Of a stretch of 64,000 bases of DNA, positions 17,668 through 26,675 are shown piece by piece (the first letter of the stretch is position 1; the number at the start of each line of letters is the position of its first letter). The notes beneath the pieces are model-generated. The model searched no databases, was not told the DNA's origin, and was given only the letters and a program-made list of their open reading frames with translations. The translations under genes were made by a program, and so were the position numbers. Origin of the DNA: Sulfurospirillum sp. (GTDB lineage Bacteria; Campylobacterota; Campylobacteria; Campylobacterales; Sulfurospirillaceae); assembly GCA_014859685.1 (NCBI GenBank), contig JACUTU010000002.1, forward strand, positions 62,001-126,000, read 5' to 3'.

Positions 17668-17696
17668 TACAAAGAAAGGCATCGCCTTTCTTTGTA
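17668..17696 (+). terminator. Intrinsic-type hairpin after rpsI
   Basis: A perfect 13-bp stem, TACAAAGAAAGGC (17668-17680) and GCCTTTCTTTGTA (17684-17696), around a 3-base loop, ten bases after the rpsI stop. The U-rich right arm is part of the stem. It ends the ribosomal operon. Confidence 0.85.
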
Positions 17697-17770
17697 TGTT
17701 TACAAAATTTTACAAAATACTTCTTTTACAAAAAAATTCATATACACTTCTCATTTTCTCAAAAAGCAGC

Positions 17771-17870
17771 CTTTTCTTAGCTTTAGAGGATTGTAGAGAC
17801 ATCTGTGCGTGTCATAAAATGCAATTTTTAAAAAAAACGAACGCGTTTGTTTTGGCGTGTAACATCAGTT
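17771..17870 (+). repeat. Dispersed palindromic repeat, copy A
   Basis: The 3' core (17834-17870) is an imperfect palindrome AAAACGAACGCGTTTGTTTT followed by GGCGTGTAACATCAGTT. The 5' part has TTAGCTTTAGAGGATTGTAG. It matches copies near 32260-32343, 33413-33450 and, reversed, 35234-35316. Intergenic, non-coding. Confidence 0.75.
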
Positions 17871-17940
17871 AAAAAAGAGTTTTTCACTCTTATTTAACTT
17901 TTATTTATCATAGATTAATACTTCATTAAATCATTTACTT

Positions 17941-17946
17941 TATACT
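17941..17946 (+). promoter_or_regulatory. Possible -10 element of the candidate small RNA
   Basis: TATACT within TTTACTTTATACTTTC, in a strongly AT-rich stretch. A start about seven bases downstream would give a transcript of about 85 bases ending at the terminator near 18038. Confidence 0.4.
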
Positions 17947-17952
17947 TTCACT

Positions 17953-18038
17953 TACCAAGACAAAAACCTCCTTTTTGTAGATAGAACCTAAAATTTTTTT
18001 AAAAAGCGCTCGGGTTGCCCGCCCTGAGCGCTTTTTTT
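17953..18038 (+). ncRNA. Candidate small RNA with CCTCC hairpin loop and own terminator
   Basis: No open frame of note lies here, yet a very strong free-standing terminator stands 340 bases after the previous gene's own terminator. The preceding bases form a perfect 7-bp stem ACAAAAA (17960-17966) and TTTTTGT (17972-17978) with the 5-base loop CCTCC, the exact complement of a GGAGG ribosome-binding site. A possible -10 (TATACT, 17941) is correctly spaced. Architecture fits a trans-acting RNA that blocks Shine-Dalgarno sequences. Not matched to any known family; expression is inferred. Confidence 0.5.
18001..18038 (+). terminator. Strong free-standing intrinsic terminator
   Basis: AAAAAGCGCTC (18001-18011) pairs with GAGCGCTTTTT (18026-18036), with further GGG/CCC pairing inside and a 7-T run at 18032-18038. 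It has no protein gene directly upstream. Confidence 0.85.
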
Positions 18039-18061
18039 ATGTTCAAAATAAATCCATTTGG

Positions 18062-18067
18062 TATAAT
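18062..18067 (+). promoter_or_regulatory. -10 element placed for a leaderless transcript
   Basis: TATAAT ends six bases before ATG 18074, so the transcript of the peptide-binding protein gene would begin at or next to its start codon. No Shine-Dalgarno sequence is present. Confidence 0.5.
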
Positions 18068-18073
18068 GTGCAT

Positions 18074-19576
18074 ATGAAAATATTTTTATTTATACTCTTA
18101 CTCGTCTTACATGTAAACGCATCAACCTTGCATCTTGCACTTTCAGCAAGTCCTGCCCGTATCAATCCGATACTTGCGACAGACTCGGCAAGTTCTGAGA
18201 TAACAAGATGGATTTTCAATGCGCTTGTTACTTATGATAAAGATGCTAGCATAAAACCAGAACTTGCGAAAAGTTACCGATTTATTGATGATATTTCGTT
18301 GGAATTTACACTCAGAGATGATGTGTATTGGAGTGATGGAGAAAAGTTTAGCGCACGCGATGTGGTATTTACTTATGAAACTATCATCTCACCTGATATA
18401 TTCACGCCCTATGCTTCTGGATTTGTACATGTAAAGAGTGTTGAAGCGCTGGACGATTACACTATTCTTGTGAAATACAAATATCCCTATTTTAAAGCAC
18501 TTGAAACTTGGATGATGGAGATATTGCCAGCACATGTACTCAAAGATGAAAAAAATCTTATGAGTGCAAAGTTCAATCAAAAACCTCTCGGAACAGGTTC
18601 ATATATCCTTGAGAATTTTTCTATCTCAAGTGATATCACTTTGCGTGCAAATGCAAATTATTTTATCCACAAACCAAATATTGACAAAATCATCTACCAT
18701 TTTTTACCCGATAGTTCTGCCCAATTTTTGATGCTTAAATCCAATAAACTAGATATAGGCTCGCTTACACCATTGCAGTTAGAGCGACAGATTGATGATG
18801 CGTTTAAGGAAAGATTTGACATAATCGAAGATATCGCCCACTCTTACACTTATATAGGGTTTAATTTGCGGTTGCCAAAATTTCAAGATCCATTAGTGCG
18901 AAGAGCGTTAAGTTTGGCGATTGATCGAGAAGAGATTGTGGATATTCTTTATTTTGGACATGGCGCTGTTTGTCATGGACCATTTTTGCCAGGAACTAGA
19001 GCGTTTAATGACACTATCAAATCACCAAAACAAGATATACAAGAAGCAAAAAAACTACTAAAAAAAGCTGGATATGATGCAAATAACCCCTTTGAATTTA
19101 CCATTAGCACAAACACAGGCATTAGAGGAACTTATCTAGCACAAATACTCCAACACCAGTTGCAAAAAGCTGGCATCATTTTAAAACTTCGTGTGATGGA
19201 ATGGCAAGCTTTTTTAAACACAGTGGTAAACCCGAGAAATTTTGAAGCTGTTTTGATGGGTTGGTCTTTGGGACTCAAGCCAGATGCTTATAGTCTTTGG
19301 CATTCAGAATCAAATAAAAAAGGTGGCTTTAATTTTATAGGTTATAAAAATGAAAAAGTAGATGCCCTCATCAAAAAAGCAGAAAAAACAGTCAATCAAG
19401 AGGCATTTGATGCAATGTATAGGGAGATATTTTATGAGATAGTTTATGATAACCCTTATCTTTTTTTAGTGATTCCAAACTCTATCACCGCCGTAAGTAA
19501 AGATATCAAAGGCGTGCAGCCATCGCTTATCGGGATCATGCACAATGTAGTTGATTGGAAAAAATCAGCGTTTTAA
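18074..19576 (+). CDS. Family 5 extracellular solute-binding protein (peptide/nickel type)
   Basis: About 500 residues with a signal peptide (KIFLFILLLVLHVNAS). It is an SBP_bac_5 protein (DppA/OppA type): LAPELAKSY-like IKPELAKSYRF, DVVFTYE, LPDSSAQFLMLKSNKLDIG, RALSLAIDREEIVD, and the C-terminal NPYLFLVIPNSITAV. It would bind peptides or nickel in the periplasm for an ABC importer. No permease or ATPase genes are adjacent, so it is an orphan or works with a distant transporter. ATG 18074 is chosen over GTG 18068. Confidence 0.88.
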   Translation: MKIFLFILLLVLHVNASTLHLALSASPARINPILATDSASSEITRWIFNALVTYDKDASIKPELAKSYRFIDDISLEFTLRDDVYWSDGEKFSARDVVFTYETIISPDIFTPYASGFVHVKSVEALDDYTILVKYKYPYFKALETWMMEILPAHVLKDEKNLMSAKFNQKPLGTGSYILENFSISSDITLRANANYFIHKPNIDKIIYHFLPDSSAQFLMLKSNKLDIGSLTPLQLERQIDDAFKERFDIIEDIAHSYTYIGFNLRLPKFQDPLVRRALSLAIDREEIVDILYFGHGAVCHGPFLPGTRAFNDTIKSPKQDIQEAKKLLKKAGYDANNPFEFTISTNTGIRGTYLAQILQHQLQKAGIILKLRVMEWQAFLNTVVNPRNFEAVLMGWSLGLKPDAYSLWHSESNKKGGFNFIGYKNEKVDALIKKAEKTVNQEAFDAMYREIFYEIVYDNPYLFLVIPNSITAVSKDIKGVQPSLIGIMHNVVDWKKSAF

Positions 19577-19624
19577 TAAAAGTATGATAAAATAGCAACT
19601 ACTTCAAAATACAAAGGATTTTTG

Positions 19625-20248
19625 ATGAAGAAAATACTCTTTTTTATGAGTGTGCTGTCTTTGCTGATAGTGAATGCGTCAGAATACAAAACGATAAAAA
19701 TAGGCGAGGGTGCAACTATAGAAAGTCCTAGCAAGGAGATCTCTATACCAGATGAAAAAAGACCAATGGGTTTTATAATCAGGCAAGCCAAAGAGGATAT
19801 GAGAGCAAAAGCGCCGATGGATAGCGATGGAGATGGTGTGCTTGATGGTGCAGACAAATGCCCAGACACGCCAAGAGGGAAAGTTGTGGATGAAGATGGC
19901 TGTATGAAACTCATCCGTTTACGAGTAAATTTTGATTTTGATAAGTATGAAATCAAAGATGAATTTCTTTCTCAAATTCAAGAAGCATATGATTTTTATA
20001 AAATCAACAAAAATCTCAGCATAGCAGTTGATGGACATACTGATAGCGATGGAAGTGAAGCGTACAACCAAAAATTGAGTGGAAAAAGAGCAGCAAAAGT
20101 TGCAACAAAACTGATAAATATGGGAGTTGACAAAGAAAATATACAAGCACAATCCCACGGTGAACTAAAACCACTCGTTCCAAATAGTTCAAAAGAAAAT
20201 AAAGCGCAAAATAGACGCGTAGATATCACATTTGATAAGGATAAATAA
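19625..20248 (+). CDS. OmpA-family protein with thrombospondin type 3-like calcium motif
   Basis: 207 residues from ATG 19625; TTG 19622 adds one residue. After a signal peptide (about 18 residues) comes a polar region, one TSP3-like motif DSDGDGVLDGADKCPDTP, then a C-terminal OmpA domain (about 100-205) with the peptidoglycan-binding signature VDGHTDSDGSEAYNQKLSGKRA and NRRVDI. It probably links the outer membrane to peptidoglycan. Two bases separate it from a second OmpA-family gene with the same module order, suggesting an old duplication. Confidence 0.9.
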   Translation: MKKILFFMSVLSLLIVNASEYKTIKIGEGATIESPSKEISIPDEKRPMGFIIRQAKEDMRAKAPMDSDGDGVLDGADKCPDTPRGKVVDEDGCMKLIRLRVNFDFDKYEIKDEFLSQIQEAYDFYKINKNLSIAVDGHTDSDGSEAYNQKLSGKRAAKVATKLINMGVDKENIQAQSHGELKPLVPNSSKENKAQNRRVDITFDKDK

Positions 20249-20250
20249 TC

Positions 20251-21276
20251 ATGAAAAAAATAGTTTTAAGTTTAGCACTTGCATCATCATTGCTGTTCGC
20301 AGCAAATGATCACAGCGTAGAGATGATGGCAACCATAGGCGGTGTGAAACCAGAGGGAAATCTTGATCTTAAAAATCAGCTCAATTTTGGTTTGCGTTTT
20401 GGTACCTTTGTTGAAGATAAATTCTTTGACATGATAGAGTTTGGAATTGAGCGAGTAAACTCAGCTGATTATAAAAATTCTACAAGCGATACATCTATTA
20501 ATCGTTTCTTTGTTGATCTCATCAAAGAATACCCAATAACAGAAGCTACTTCGTGGTACGGTCTTGCTGGAGTTGGTTATGAAAATATACGAACCCCGCT
20601 CTTTGCCAATGATGATGATAGTTTTGTTCAGTATGGTATCGGTTTGAAACATTGGATCAATGAAAACTTTGCACTCAAAGCAGAAGCTAGACATGGTATC
20701 ACATTTGAGGGAAATAACAATCTTTTTTACACTCTAAGTTTTGTAATTCCATTTGGTGAAAAAAAACAACCAATACAAGCACAACCTGTAGTGCAACCAC
20801 AGCCAGCCCCAGCCCCAGCACCGGTGTTCGTTCCAGCTCCAGTGGTTGATGATGACATTGACAAAGATGGCGTGCCAAATGCGCTTGATAAATGTCCAAA
20901 TTCACCGAAAAATCAAATCGTAAACCAAGATGGTTGTATGAAAGTTATCCGCTTACATGTAAACTTTGATTATGATAGCGCAAAAGTGCAAACGCAAGAG
21001 CTTAAAAAAATTTATGAAGTCATTGAATTTATGATCGCAAATCCAGATTTTAGTGTAACGCTTGATGGACATACTGATGCAAAAGGCTCACAAAAATATA
21101 ATCAAGCTTTAGGATTAAAAAGAGCAAATGCGATGGCAAAACTCTTAGAATCAAAAGGTATTTCAGCTGCAAAAATAACCACAAATAGTTACGGTGAAGA
21201 TAATCCTGTTGCTTCCAATGACGATGAAGCAGGAAGAGCTATGAATAGACGTGTTGATGCACATTTTGATAAGTAA
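20251..21276 (+). CDS. OmpA-family outer membrane porin-like protein
   Basis: 341 residues. A signal peptide (KKIVLSLALASSLLFAA) is followed by an eight-strand barrel-like domain (about 20-170, ending in YTLSFVIPFG), a Pro-Ala-Gln-Val linker (QPVVQPQPAPAPAPVF), one TSP3-like motif DIDKDGVPNALDKCPNSP and an OmpA domain with LDGHTDAKGSQKYNQALGLKRA and NRRVDAHF. A structural outer-membrane protein binding peptidoglycan, like Campylobacter CadF-type proteins, though adhesion is not implied. Follows the shorter OmpA gene closely. Confidence 0.93.
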   Translation: MKKIVLSLALASSLLFAANDHSVEMMATIGGVKPEGNLDLKNQLNFGLRFGTFVEDKFFDMIEFGIERVNSADYKNSTSDTSINRFFVDLIKEYPITEATSWYGLAGVGYENIRTPLFANDDDSFVQYGIGLKHWINENFALKAEARHGITFEGNNNLFYTLSFVIPFGEKKQPIQAQPVVQPQPAPAPAPVFVPAPVVDDDIDKDGVPNALDKCPNSPKNQIVNQDGCMKVIRLHVNFDYDSAKVQTQELKKIYEVIEFMIANPDFSVTLDGHTDAKGSQKYNQALGLKRANAMAKLLESKGISAAKITTNSYGEDNPVASNDDEAGRAMNRRVDAHFDK

Positions 21277-21287
21277 AAAGAGTTTTT

Positions 21288-22094
21288 ATGGAATTTAGTT
21301 TAGAAATAATCTGGTCTTATATTGCATTATATGGAGTGCGTTTTATCATTTCGCTCGCTATTTTTATCGTGGGGAAAAAACTCGCATCATACGCTGTGGA
21401 TATAGCAGAAAAATTGATGGATAGATCAAAAGTTGATAAAACACTGAGTAAGTTTTTAGGAAGTGTTGTCTATGGATTGTTGCTAGTTGTTATCTCTTTA
21501 GCAGCACTCAGCAATCTAGGCGTGAATACAACCTCTTTTGTAGCAATTCTTGGTGCAGCTGGTTTGGCTGTTGGTTTGGCATTTAAAGATACAGTTGCAA
21601 ATATTGGAGCAGGCGTACTTATCATCTTCTTTAGACCTTTTAAGGTGGACGATTTTATACAAGCGGGCGGTGAATCTGGTACTGTTGAAGAGATCAATCT
21701 TTTTAGTGTTATCATGAAAACGGGAGACAACAAACAGATCATTGTCCCTAATTCTGGGATCATCGGAAAGACTATTACAAATTTTTCTGCCAATGATACA
21801 AGACGCGTAGATATGACTTTTGGTATAGGATATGATGATGATCTCAAGCTTGCAAAAGAAACTTTGATGCAGATAGTTAGTGATGATGAACGCGTACTTA
21901 GTGATCCAGCTCCTTTTGTTGCAGTGAGTGAACTTGCAAATAGTAGTGTCAATTTTGTCCTCAGAGCATGGGTAAAAAAAGAGGATTATTGGAGTGTTTA
22001 CTTCGATACAAATGAAAAAGTAAAGCTTGTATTTGATGAAAAAGGTATATCCATACCATTTCCGCAGATGGCTATCCATACAAAAAATATATGA
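21288..22094 (+). CDS. Small-conductance mechanosensitive channel, MscS family
   Basis: 268 residues with three N-terminal membrane helices. The pore helix AAGLAVGLAFKDTVANIGAGVLIIFFRPF is the MscS signature, followed by the beta domain (VDDFIQAGGESGTVEEINLFSVIMKT) and the C-terminal ring. It releases solutes under hypo-osmotic stress. Length is close to E. coli MscS (286). The stop overlaps the start of the HAD phosphatase (ATGA), so they are coupled. Confidence 0.94.
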   Translation: MEFSLEIIWSYIALYGVRFIISLAIFIVGKKLASYAVDIAEKLMDRSKVDKTLSKFLGSVVYGLLLVVISLAALSNLGVNTTSFVAILGAAGLAVGLAFKDTVANIGAGVLIIFFRPFKVDDFIQAGGESGTVEEINLFSVIMKTGDNKQIIVPNSGIIGKTITNFSANDTRRVDMTFGIGYDDDLKLAKETLMQIVSDDERVLSDPAPFVAVSELANSSVNFVLRAWVKKEDYWSVYFDTNEKVKLVFDEKGISIPFPQMAIHTKNI

Positions 22095-22726
22095 AGACTA
22101 TACTCTTTGATCTTGATGGTACGCTTATAGATTCTACAGATGCTATCGTAGAGGGATTTGAAGTGGCTTATGATAGCCTTGGACAAATTCCTCCAAACAA
22201 AACAGATATCATCAAACATGTAGGTTATCCACTTGAGATTATGTTTGAAAGGCTTGGTATGCGTGGAAATGTTGCAGATTATGTCCGTGCATACAAGGAG
22301 CATTATCGAACTATCTCAAAAGCTAAAACAACACTTTTGCCTTTCGCAAAAGAAGCAATAGATACAGCTTCACAGTATGCGCAATTAGGTATCGTTACGA
22401 CGAAAACTTCAAGATTTTCTCAAGAACTTTTGGAGCATTTGGGCATTTTAAATTATTTTAAGGTACTCATAGGTCGTGAAAATGTAACCCATCCAAAACC
22501 AGATCCTGAGCCTATCTACAAAGCCATGGAGCAACTTAAGGCTAAAAAACAAAAAACTTGGATGATTGGTGATACAATTTTAGATATCGATGCTGCAAAC
22601 AAGGCTGGAATCAAAAGTGTTGGCGTAGTGTGTGGCTATGGTTCAAGACAAGAGTTATTAAGATATACCAAAAATATACGCGCCGATGCTTATGAGGCGG
22701 TATATTTTATCAGGGATAACACTTGA
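22091..22726 (+). CDS. HAD hydrolase, phosphoglycolate phosphatase-like
   Basis: 211 residues. Haloacid dehalogenase fold with motif I FDLDGTLIDST, motif II VTTKT, motif III Lys in HPKPDPEP and motif IV IGDTILDIDAANKAG. The family removes phosphate from small metabolites, often phosphoglycolate formed during DNA repair or from Rubisco. Substrate cannot be told from the sequence. Overlaps the mscS stop by four bases. Confidence 0.88.
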   Translation: MKTILFDLDGTLIDSTDAIVEGFEVAYDSLGQIPPNKTDIIKHVGYPLEIMFERLGMRGNVADYVRAYKEHYRTISKAKTTLLPFAKEAIDTASQYAQLGIVTTKTSRFSQELLEHLGILNYFKVLIGRENVTHPKPDPEPIYKAMEQLKAKKQKTWMIGDTILDIDAANKAGIKSVGVVCGYGSRQELLRYTKNIRADAYEAVYFIRDNT

Positions 22727-22908
22727 ATTGTTATGTCTTTTTCATTTTTTTTTACTATCATTGCGAATTGGTAAAAGACTAATAAGCGTTAAATTAATAT
22801 AAAAAAATACGAGATGTATTGTTATTTATTTTATATTAAGATAATCATAAGTAGAATAGGTGACTTACATCACGACACGGTTTTAAAAACTTATAAAAAG
22901 GAAAAATT
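22727..22908 (+). promoter_or_regulatory. AT-rich promoter region of the PFOR gene
   Basis: A 182-base gap before the PFOR gene with dense A/T tracts, several TATAT-like -10 candidates near 22835 (TTATATTAAGATAAT) and AAAAAGGAAAA before the ATG. No hairpin terminator for the upstream genes was recognised. Confidence 0.35.
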
Positions 22909-25900
22909 ATGGCAAAAGTCATGAAAACGATGGATGGTAATGAAGCTGCTGCTCATGTATCCTACGCATTTACAGAAGTAGCTGGTATCTATCCAATTAC
23001 TCCAAGCTCGCCAATGGCAGATTTCACAGATATGTGGGCTGCACAAGGAAAAAAAAATCTTTTTGGAATGCCTGTAAAGATAATTGAATTACAAAGTGAA
23101 GGTGGAGCTGCTGGTACAGTACACGGATCATTGCAAGCAGGCGCTTTAACAACAACTTATACAGCTTCTCAAGGGTTGCTTCTTAAAATTCCAAATATGT
23201 ACAAAATAGCTGGTCAATTACTTCCAGGCGTTATACATGTAAGCGCAAGAACACTTGCTACACACGCACTTTCTATCTTTGGAGATCATCAAGATATTTA
23301 TGCTACTCGTCAAACAGGTTTTGCTATGCTTGCCACAAGTAGTGTGCAAGAAGTTATGGACTTAAGTGGAGTTGCCCATCTATCCGCTATAAAAGGCCGT
23401 GTTCCATTTTTGCATTTCTTTGATGGTTTTAGAACTTCACATGAAATTCAAAAAATTGAAGTGATGGATTATGCACATTTTGATAGACTTATAGACTATG
23501 AAGCAGTACAAGCATTTAGAGATGCATCACTCAACCCAGAGTCGCCAAAAACTCGTGGAACTGCTCAAAATGATGATATTTACTTTCAAGGAAGAGAAGC
23601 ACAAAATAAATTCTACGATGCACTTCCTGATATTGTTGCTGATTATATGAAAGAGATTTCAAAAATTACCGGCCGCCAATATAAACCATTTACATATTAT
23701 GGTGCACCAGATGCTGAGAGAATTATTGTAGCGATGGGTTCAGTTGTTGAGGCTACTCGTGAAACAGTTGATTATCTCAATGCAAAAGATGAAAAAGTAG
23801 GATTACTTGTTGTGCATCTTTACAGACCATTTAGTGCAAAATATTTCTTTGATGTTCTTCCGGATACTGTGAAAAAAGTAGCCGTACTTGATAGAACAAA
23901 AGAAGCTGGATCGGTTGGTGAGCCATTGTATTTAGATGTTAGAAGTATCTTTTATGGTAGGGCAAATGCTCCTGTAATTGTAGGCGGACGGTATGGTCTT
24001 TCATCAAAAGATGTGAATCCAGCACAAATGCTTGCTATTTATGATGAACTCAAAAAAGATGCTCCTAAAAATAACTTTACAGTAGGTATCGTTGATGATG
24101 TTACGCATACTTCACTTGATGTTGGAGAAAATGTTTCTTTAGGTGGAGAGGGTGTAAAAGAGTGTTTGTTTTATGGTCTTGGAGCTGATGGTACCGTCGG
24201 TGCCAATAAAAACTCTGTAAAAATTATTGGTGATAAAACAAATCTTTATGCACAAGCTTATTTTGCATATGACTCTAAAAAATCAGGCGGTTACACAAGA
24301 AGTCACCTCCGTTTTGGACCACACCCAATTCGATCAACTTATCTCGTAAGCACTCCAGATTTTGTAGCATGTTCTGTTGCTGCATACCTTGATCTTTATG
24401 ACATGATAGGCGGTTTGAAAAAAGGTGGAACATTCTTACTGAACTCTATCTGGTCAGTCGAAGAAACAGTAAAACGAATTCCAAATCACATCAAAAAAAC
24501 ACTAGCAGATAAAGACGCAAAATTTTATATCATTAACGCAACAAAATTAGCTAGAGACATCGGACTAGGCAATAGATCAAATACGATTATGCAATCAGCG
24601 TTCTTTAAGTTAGCACAAATTATTCCTTTTGAAGAAGCACAAAGCTATATGAAAGAATACGCATATAAAGCGTACATAAAAAAAGGTGAAAAAATTGTTG
24701 AGATGAATTACAAGGCAATCGATACTGGTGCAAATGGACTTGAGCAAGTGCCAGTAGATCCAGCTTGGTCAAATCTCTCAATACAAACAGCTGCAGTAGA
24801 AGACAAGTATGTAGGAACAGCATTTGTTGAGCGAATTGCAAAACCAATTAATGCAGCAAAAGGTGATAGTTTACCTGTTTCAGCTTTTAAAGATTATGAA
24901 GATGGTTCTTTTGAAAATGGCACAACACAGTATGAAAAACGCGGTGTTAGCGTTATGGTTCCAAAATGGATTGAAAGCAACTGTATCCAATGTAACCAAT
25001 GTTCATTTGTTTGCCCACATGCAGTTATCAGACCATTCTTAATCAATGATGAAGAGTTGGAAAAAGCACCAGCTGGCGTGAAAAACCATGTACTCGATGC
25101 AAAAGGTAAAGAACTGAAAGGATTTAAATACAAAATCCAAGTTTCAGATCTTGATTGTACTGGCTGTGAACTCTGTACTGAAATATGCCCAACATCAGAA
25201 AAATCTCTTGTTATGGTTCCACTTGAAGAGGAACTCAATGCAGGCGAGCAAGAAAATGCGGATTATCTATTTAATGATGTTCGCTATAAAGATGACATTG
25301 TTTCGAAAACAACAGTTAAAGGCTCACAATTTGCAAAACCACTTTTTGAATTCCACGGTGCATGCCCAGGTTGTGGCGAAACTCCATATATAACTCTTGC
25401 AACGCAACTCTTTGGTGAGAGAATGATGATCGCAAATGCAACTGGATGTTCTTCAATCTATGGTGGTTCAGCTCCATCAACTCCGTATGTAAAAAATCAA
25501 AATGGAGAAGGTCCGGCTTGGGGTAACTCACTATTTGAAGACAATGCAGAGTTTGGTTTGGGTATGCGTGTTGCTGATGAAACATTGCGACATCGCATCG
25601 AAAATATCATGCTTGACACTATTGAAACTGTACCAAATTCTCTTAAAGCTTTGTATAAAGATTGGATTGAATTTAAGGCTGATGGCAAGAAAACACAAGA
25701 GATCAGAGATAGGCTTGTACCAATTCTTGAAGCAAACAAGGATCTTGCAGGTGTAAAAGATATACTCAGTATCAAACGGTATCTTGTAAAAAAATCACAA
25801 TGGATTATTGGTGGTGATGGCTGGGCTTATGATATTGGTTTTGGTGGTCTTGACCATGTACTTGCAAGTGGCGAAGATGTAAATGTGCTTGTATTGGATA

Positions 25901-26466
25901 CCGAAGTGTATTCAAATACAGGCGGTCAAAGTTCAAAATCATCTCGAACAGGATCTATAGCGCAATTTGCAGCTTCTGGTAAAGCTATGCAGAAAAAAGA
26001 TCTAGGCTACATTGCGATGACTTATGGCAATATCTTTATAGCTCAGGTTAATTCAAATGGCTCACAAGCACAACTTGTAAAAGCTATGGAAACTGCTGAA
26101 GCTTACGATGGTCCATCGTTGATTATTGCGTACTCCCCATGTATTGCTCATGGTATAAAAGGCGGTTTGGGAAAATCTGGAAATCAAGGTGAACTTGCTA
26201 CCAAATGTGGTTACTGGCCACTTTATACTTACGATCCGCGATTGATAAAAGAGGGTCAAAACCCTATCAAAATCACCGGAAAAGAGCCTAACTGGGACAT
26301 GTATCAAGACTTCTTAATGAATGAAGTACGATATGCGGCGCTCAAAAAATCGAATCCAGAACATGCAGATGCACTTTTTGCAAAAAACAAAGCAGATGCA
26401 CAAAGACGCTGGAGACAACTCAAACGAATGGCTGAAGCTGATTATGGCAATGAGGCAGAAGCGTAA
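22909..26466 (+). CDS. Pyruvate:ferredoxin (flavodoxin) oxidoreductase, single chain
   Basis: 1185 residues, the full length of the NifJ/PorA-type fused enzyme. It oxidises pyruvate to acetyl-CoA and CO2 with reduction of ferredoxin or flavodoxin, or runs in reverse for carbon fixation. Domain order: pyrimidine-binding domain (GIYPITPSSPMAD), gamma domain, two [4Fe-4S] motifs CIQCNQCSFVCP and CTGCELCTEICP (about residues 690-765), then the thiamine domain with CPGCGET, GDGWAYDIGFGGLDH and the metal-binding EVYSNTGGQSS. Monocistronic between an AT-rich promoter region and a clear terminator. Key to anaerobic or reductive carbon flow. Confidence 0.97.
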   Translation: MAKVMKTMDGNEAAAHVSYAFTEVAGIYPITPSSPMADFTDMWAAQGKKNLFGMPVKIIELQSEGGAAGTVHGSLQAGALTTTYTASQGLLLKIPNMYKIAGQLLPGVIHVSARTLATHALSIFGDHQDIYATRQTGFAMLATSSVQEVMDLSGVAHLSAIKGRVPFLHFFDGFRTSHEIQKIEVMDYAHFDRLIDYEAVQAFRDASLNPESPKTRGTAQNDDIYFQGREAQNKFYDALPDIVADYMKEISKITGRQYKPFTYYGAPDAERIIVAMGSVVEATRETVDYLNAKDEKVGLLVVHLYRPFSAKYFFDVLPDTVKKVAVLDRTKEAGSVGEPLYLDVRSIFYGRANAPVIVGGRYGLSSKDVNPAQMLAIYDELKKDAPKNNFTVGIVDDVTHTSLDVGENVSLGGEGVKECLFYGLGADGTVGANKNSVKIIGDKTNLYAQAYFAYDSKKSGGYTRSHLRFGPHPIRSTYLVSTPDFVACSVAAYLDLYDMIGGLKKGGTFLLNSIWSVEETVKRIPNHIKKTLADKDAKFYIINATKLARDIGLGNRSNTIMQSAFFKLAQIIPFEEAQSYMKEYAYKAYIKKGEKIVEMNYKAIDTGANGLEQVPVDPAWSNLSIQTAAVEDKYVGTAFVERIAKPINAAKGDSLPVSAFKDYEDGSFENGTTQYEKRGVSVMVPKWIESNCIQCNQCSFVCPHAVIRPFLINDEELEKAPAGVKNHVLDAKGKELKGFKYKIQVSDLDCTGCELCTEICPTSEKSLVMVPLEEELNAGEQENADYLFNDVRYKDDIVSKTTVKGSQFAKPLFEFHGACPGCGETPYITLATQLFGERMMIANATGCSSIYGGSAPSTPYVKNQNGEGPAWGNSLFEDNAEFGLGMRVADETLRHRIENIMLDTIETVPNSLKALYKDWIEFKADGKKTQEIRDRLVPILEANKDLAGVKDILSIKRYLVKKSQWIIGGDGWAYDIGFGGLDHVLASGEDVNVLVLDTEVYSNTGGQSSKSSRTGSIAQFAASGKAMQKKDLGYIAMTYGNIFIAQVNSNGSQAQLVKAMETAEAYDGPSLIIAYSPCIAHGIKGGLGKSGNQGELATKCGYWPLYTYDPRLIKEGQNPIKITGKEPNWDMYQDFLMNEVRYAALKKSNPEHADALFAKNKADAQRRWRQLKRMAEADYGNEAEA

Positions 26467-26485
26467 GCTAACTTTTGATATACGG

Positions 26486-26515
26486 GGAAGCAGTTTAGAT
26501 CTGCTTCCTTTTTTT
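26486..26515 (+). terminator. Intrinsic terminator after the PFOR gene
   Basis: GGAAGCAG (26486-26493), loop TTTAGAT, CTGCTTCC (26501-26508), then seven T. Twenty bases after the stop codon. Confidence 0.92.
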
Positions 26516-26675
26516 GTGTTTTCTCAAAAATTTCATCTACAAAATGTAAAATTTTCCTCCATATCTTCCGCGGTTCTCTCTATGCTTGAAATGTTCGTCC
26601 AAAAAGTGTTCAATTGTTTTGGTTGAAAAACACAAATATTTAGTGTAAAATTGCACAAAAAATAAGAGGTAAAAG

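Noticed and set aside
17540-17872. 110-codon plus-strand frame overlapping rpsI and the terminator
   Set aside because: Out of frame with rpsI, runs through the terminator hairpin and repeat copy A; no ribosome site.
21516-22079. 187-codon open frame on the minus strand opposite mscS
   Set aside because: Cys/Ile-rich nonsense composition, opposite a clear MscS channel gene.
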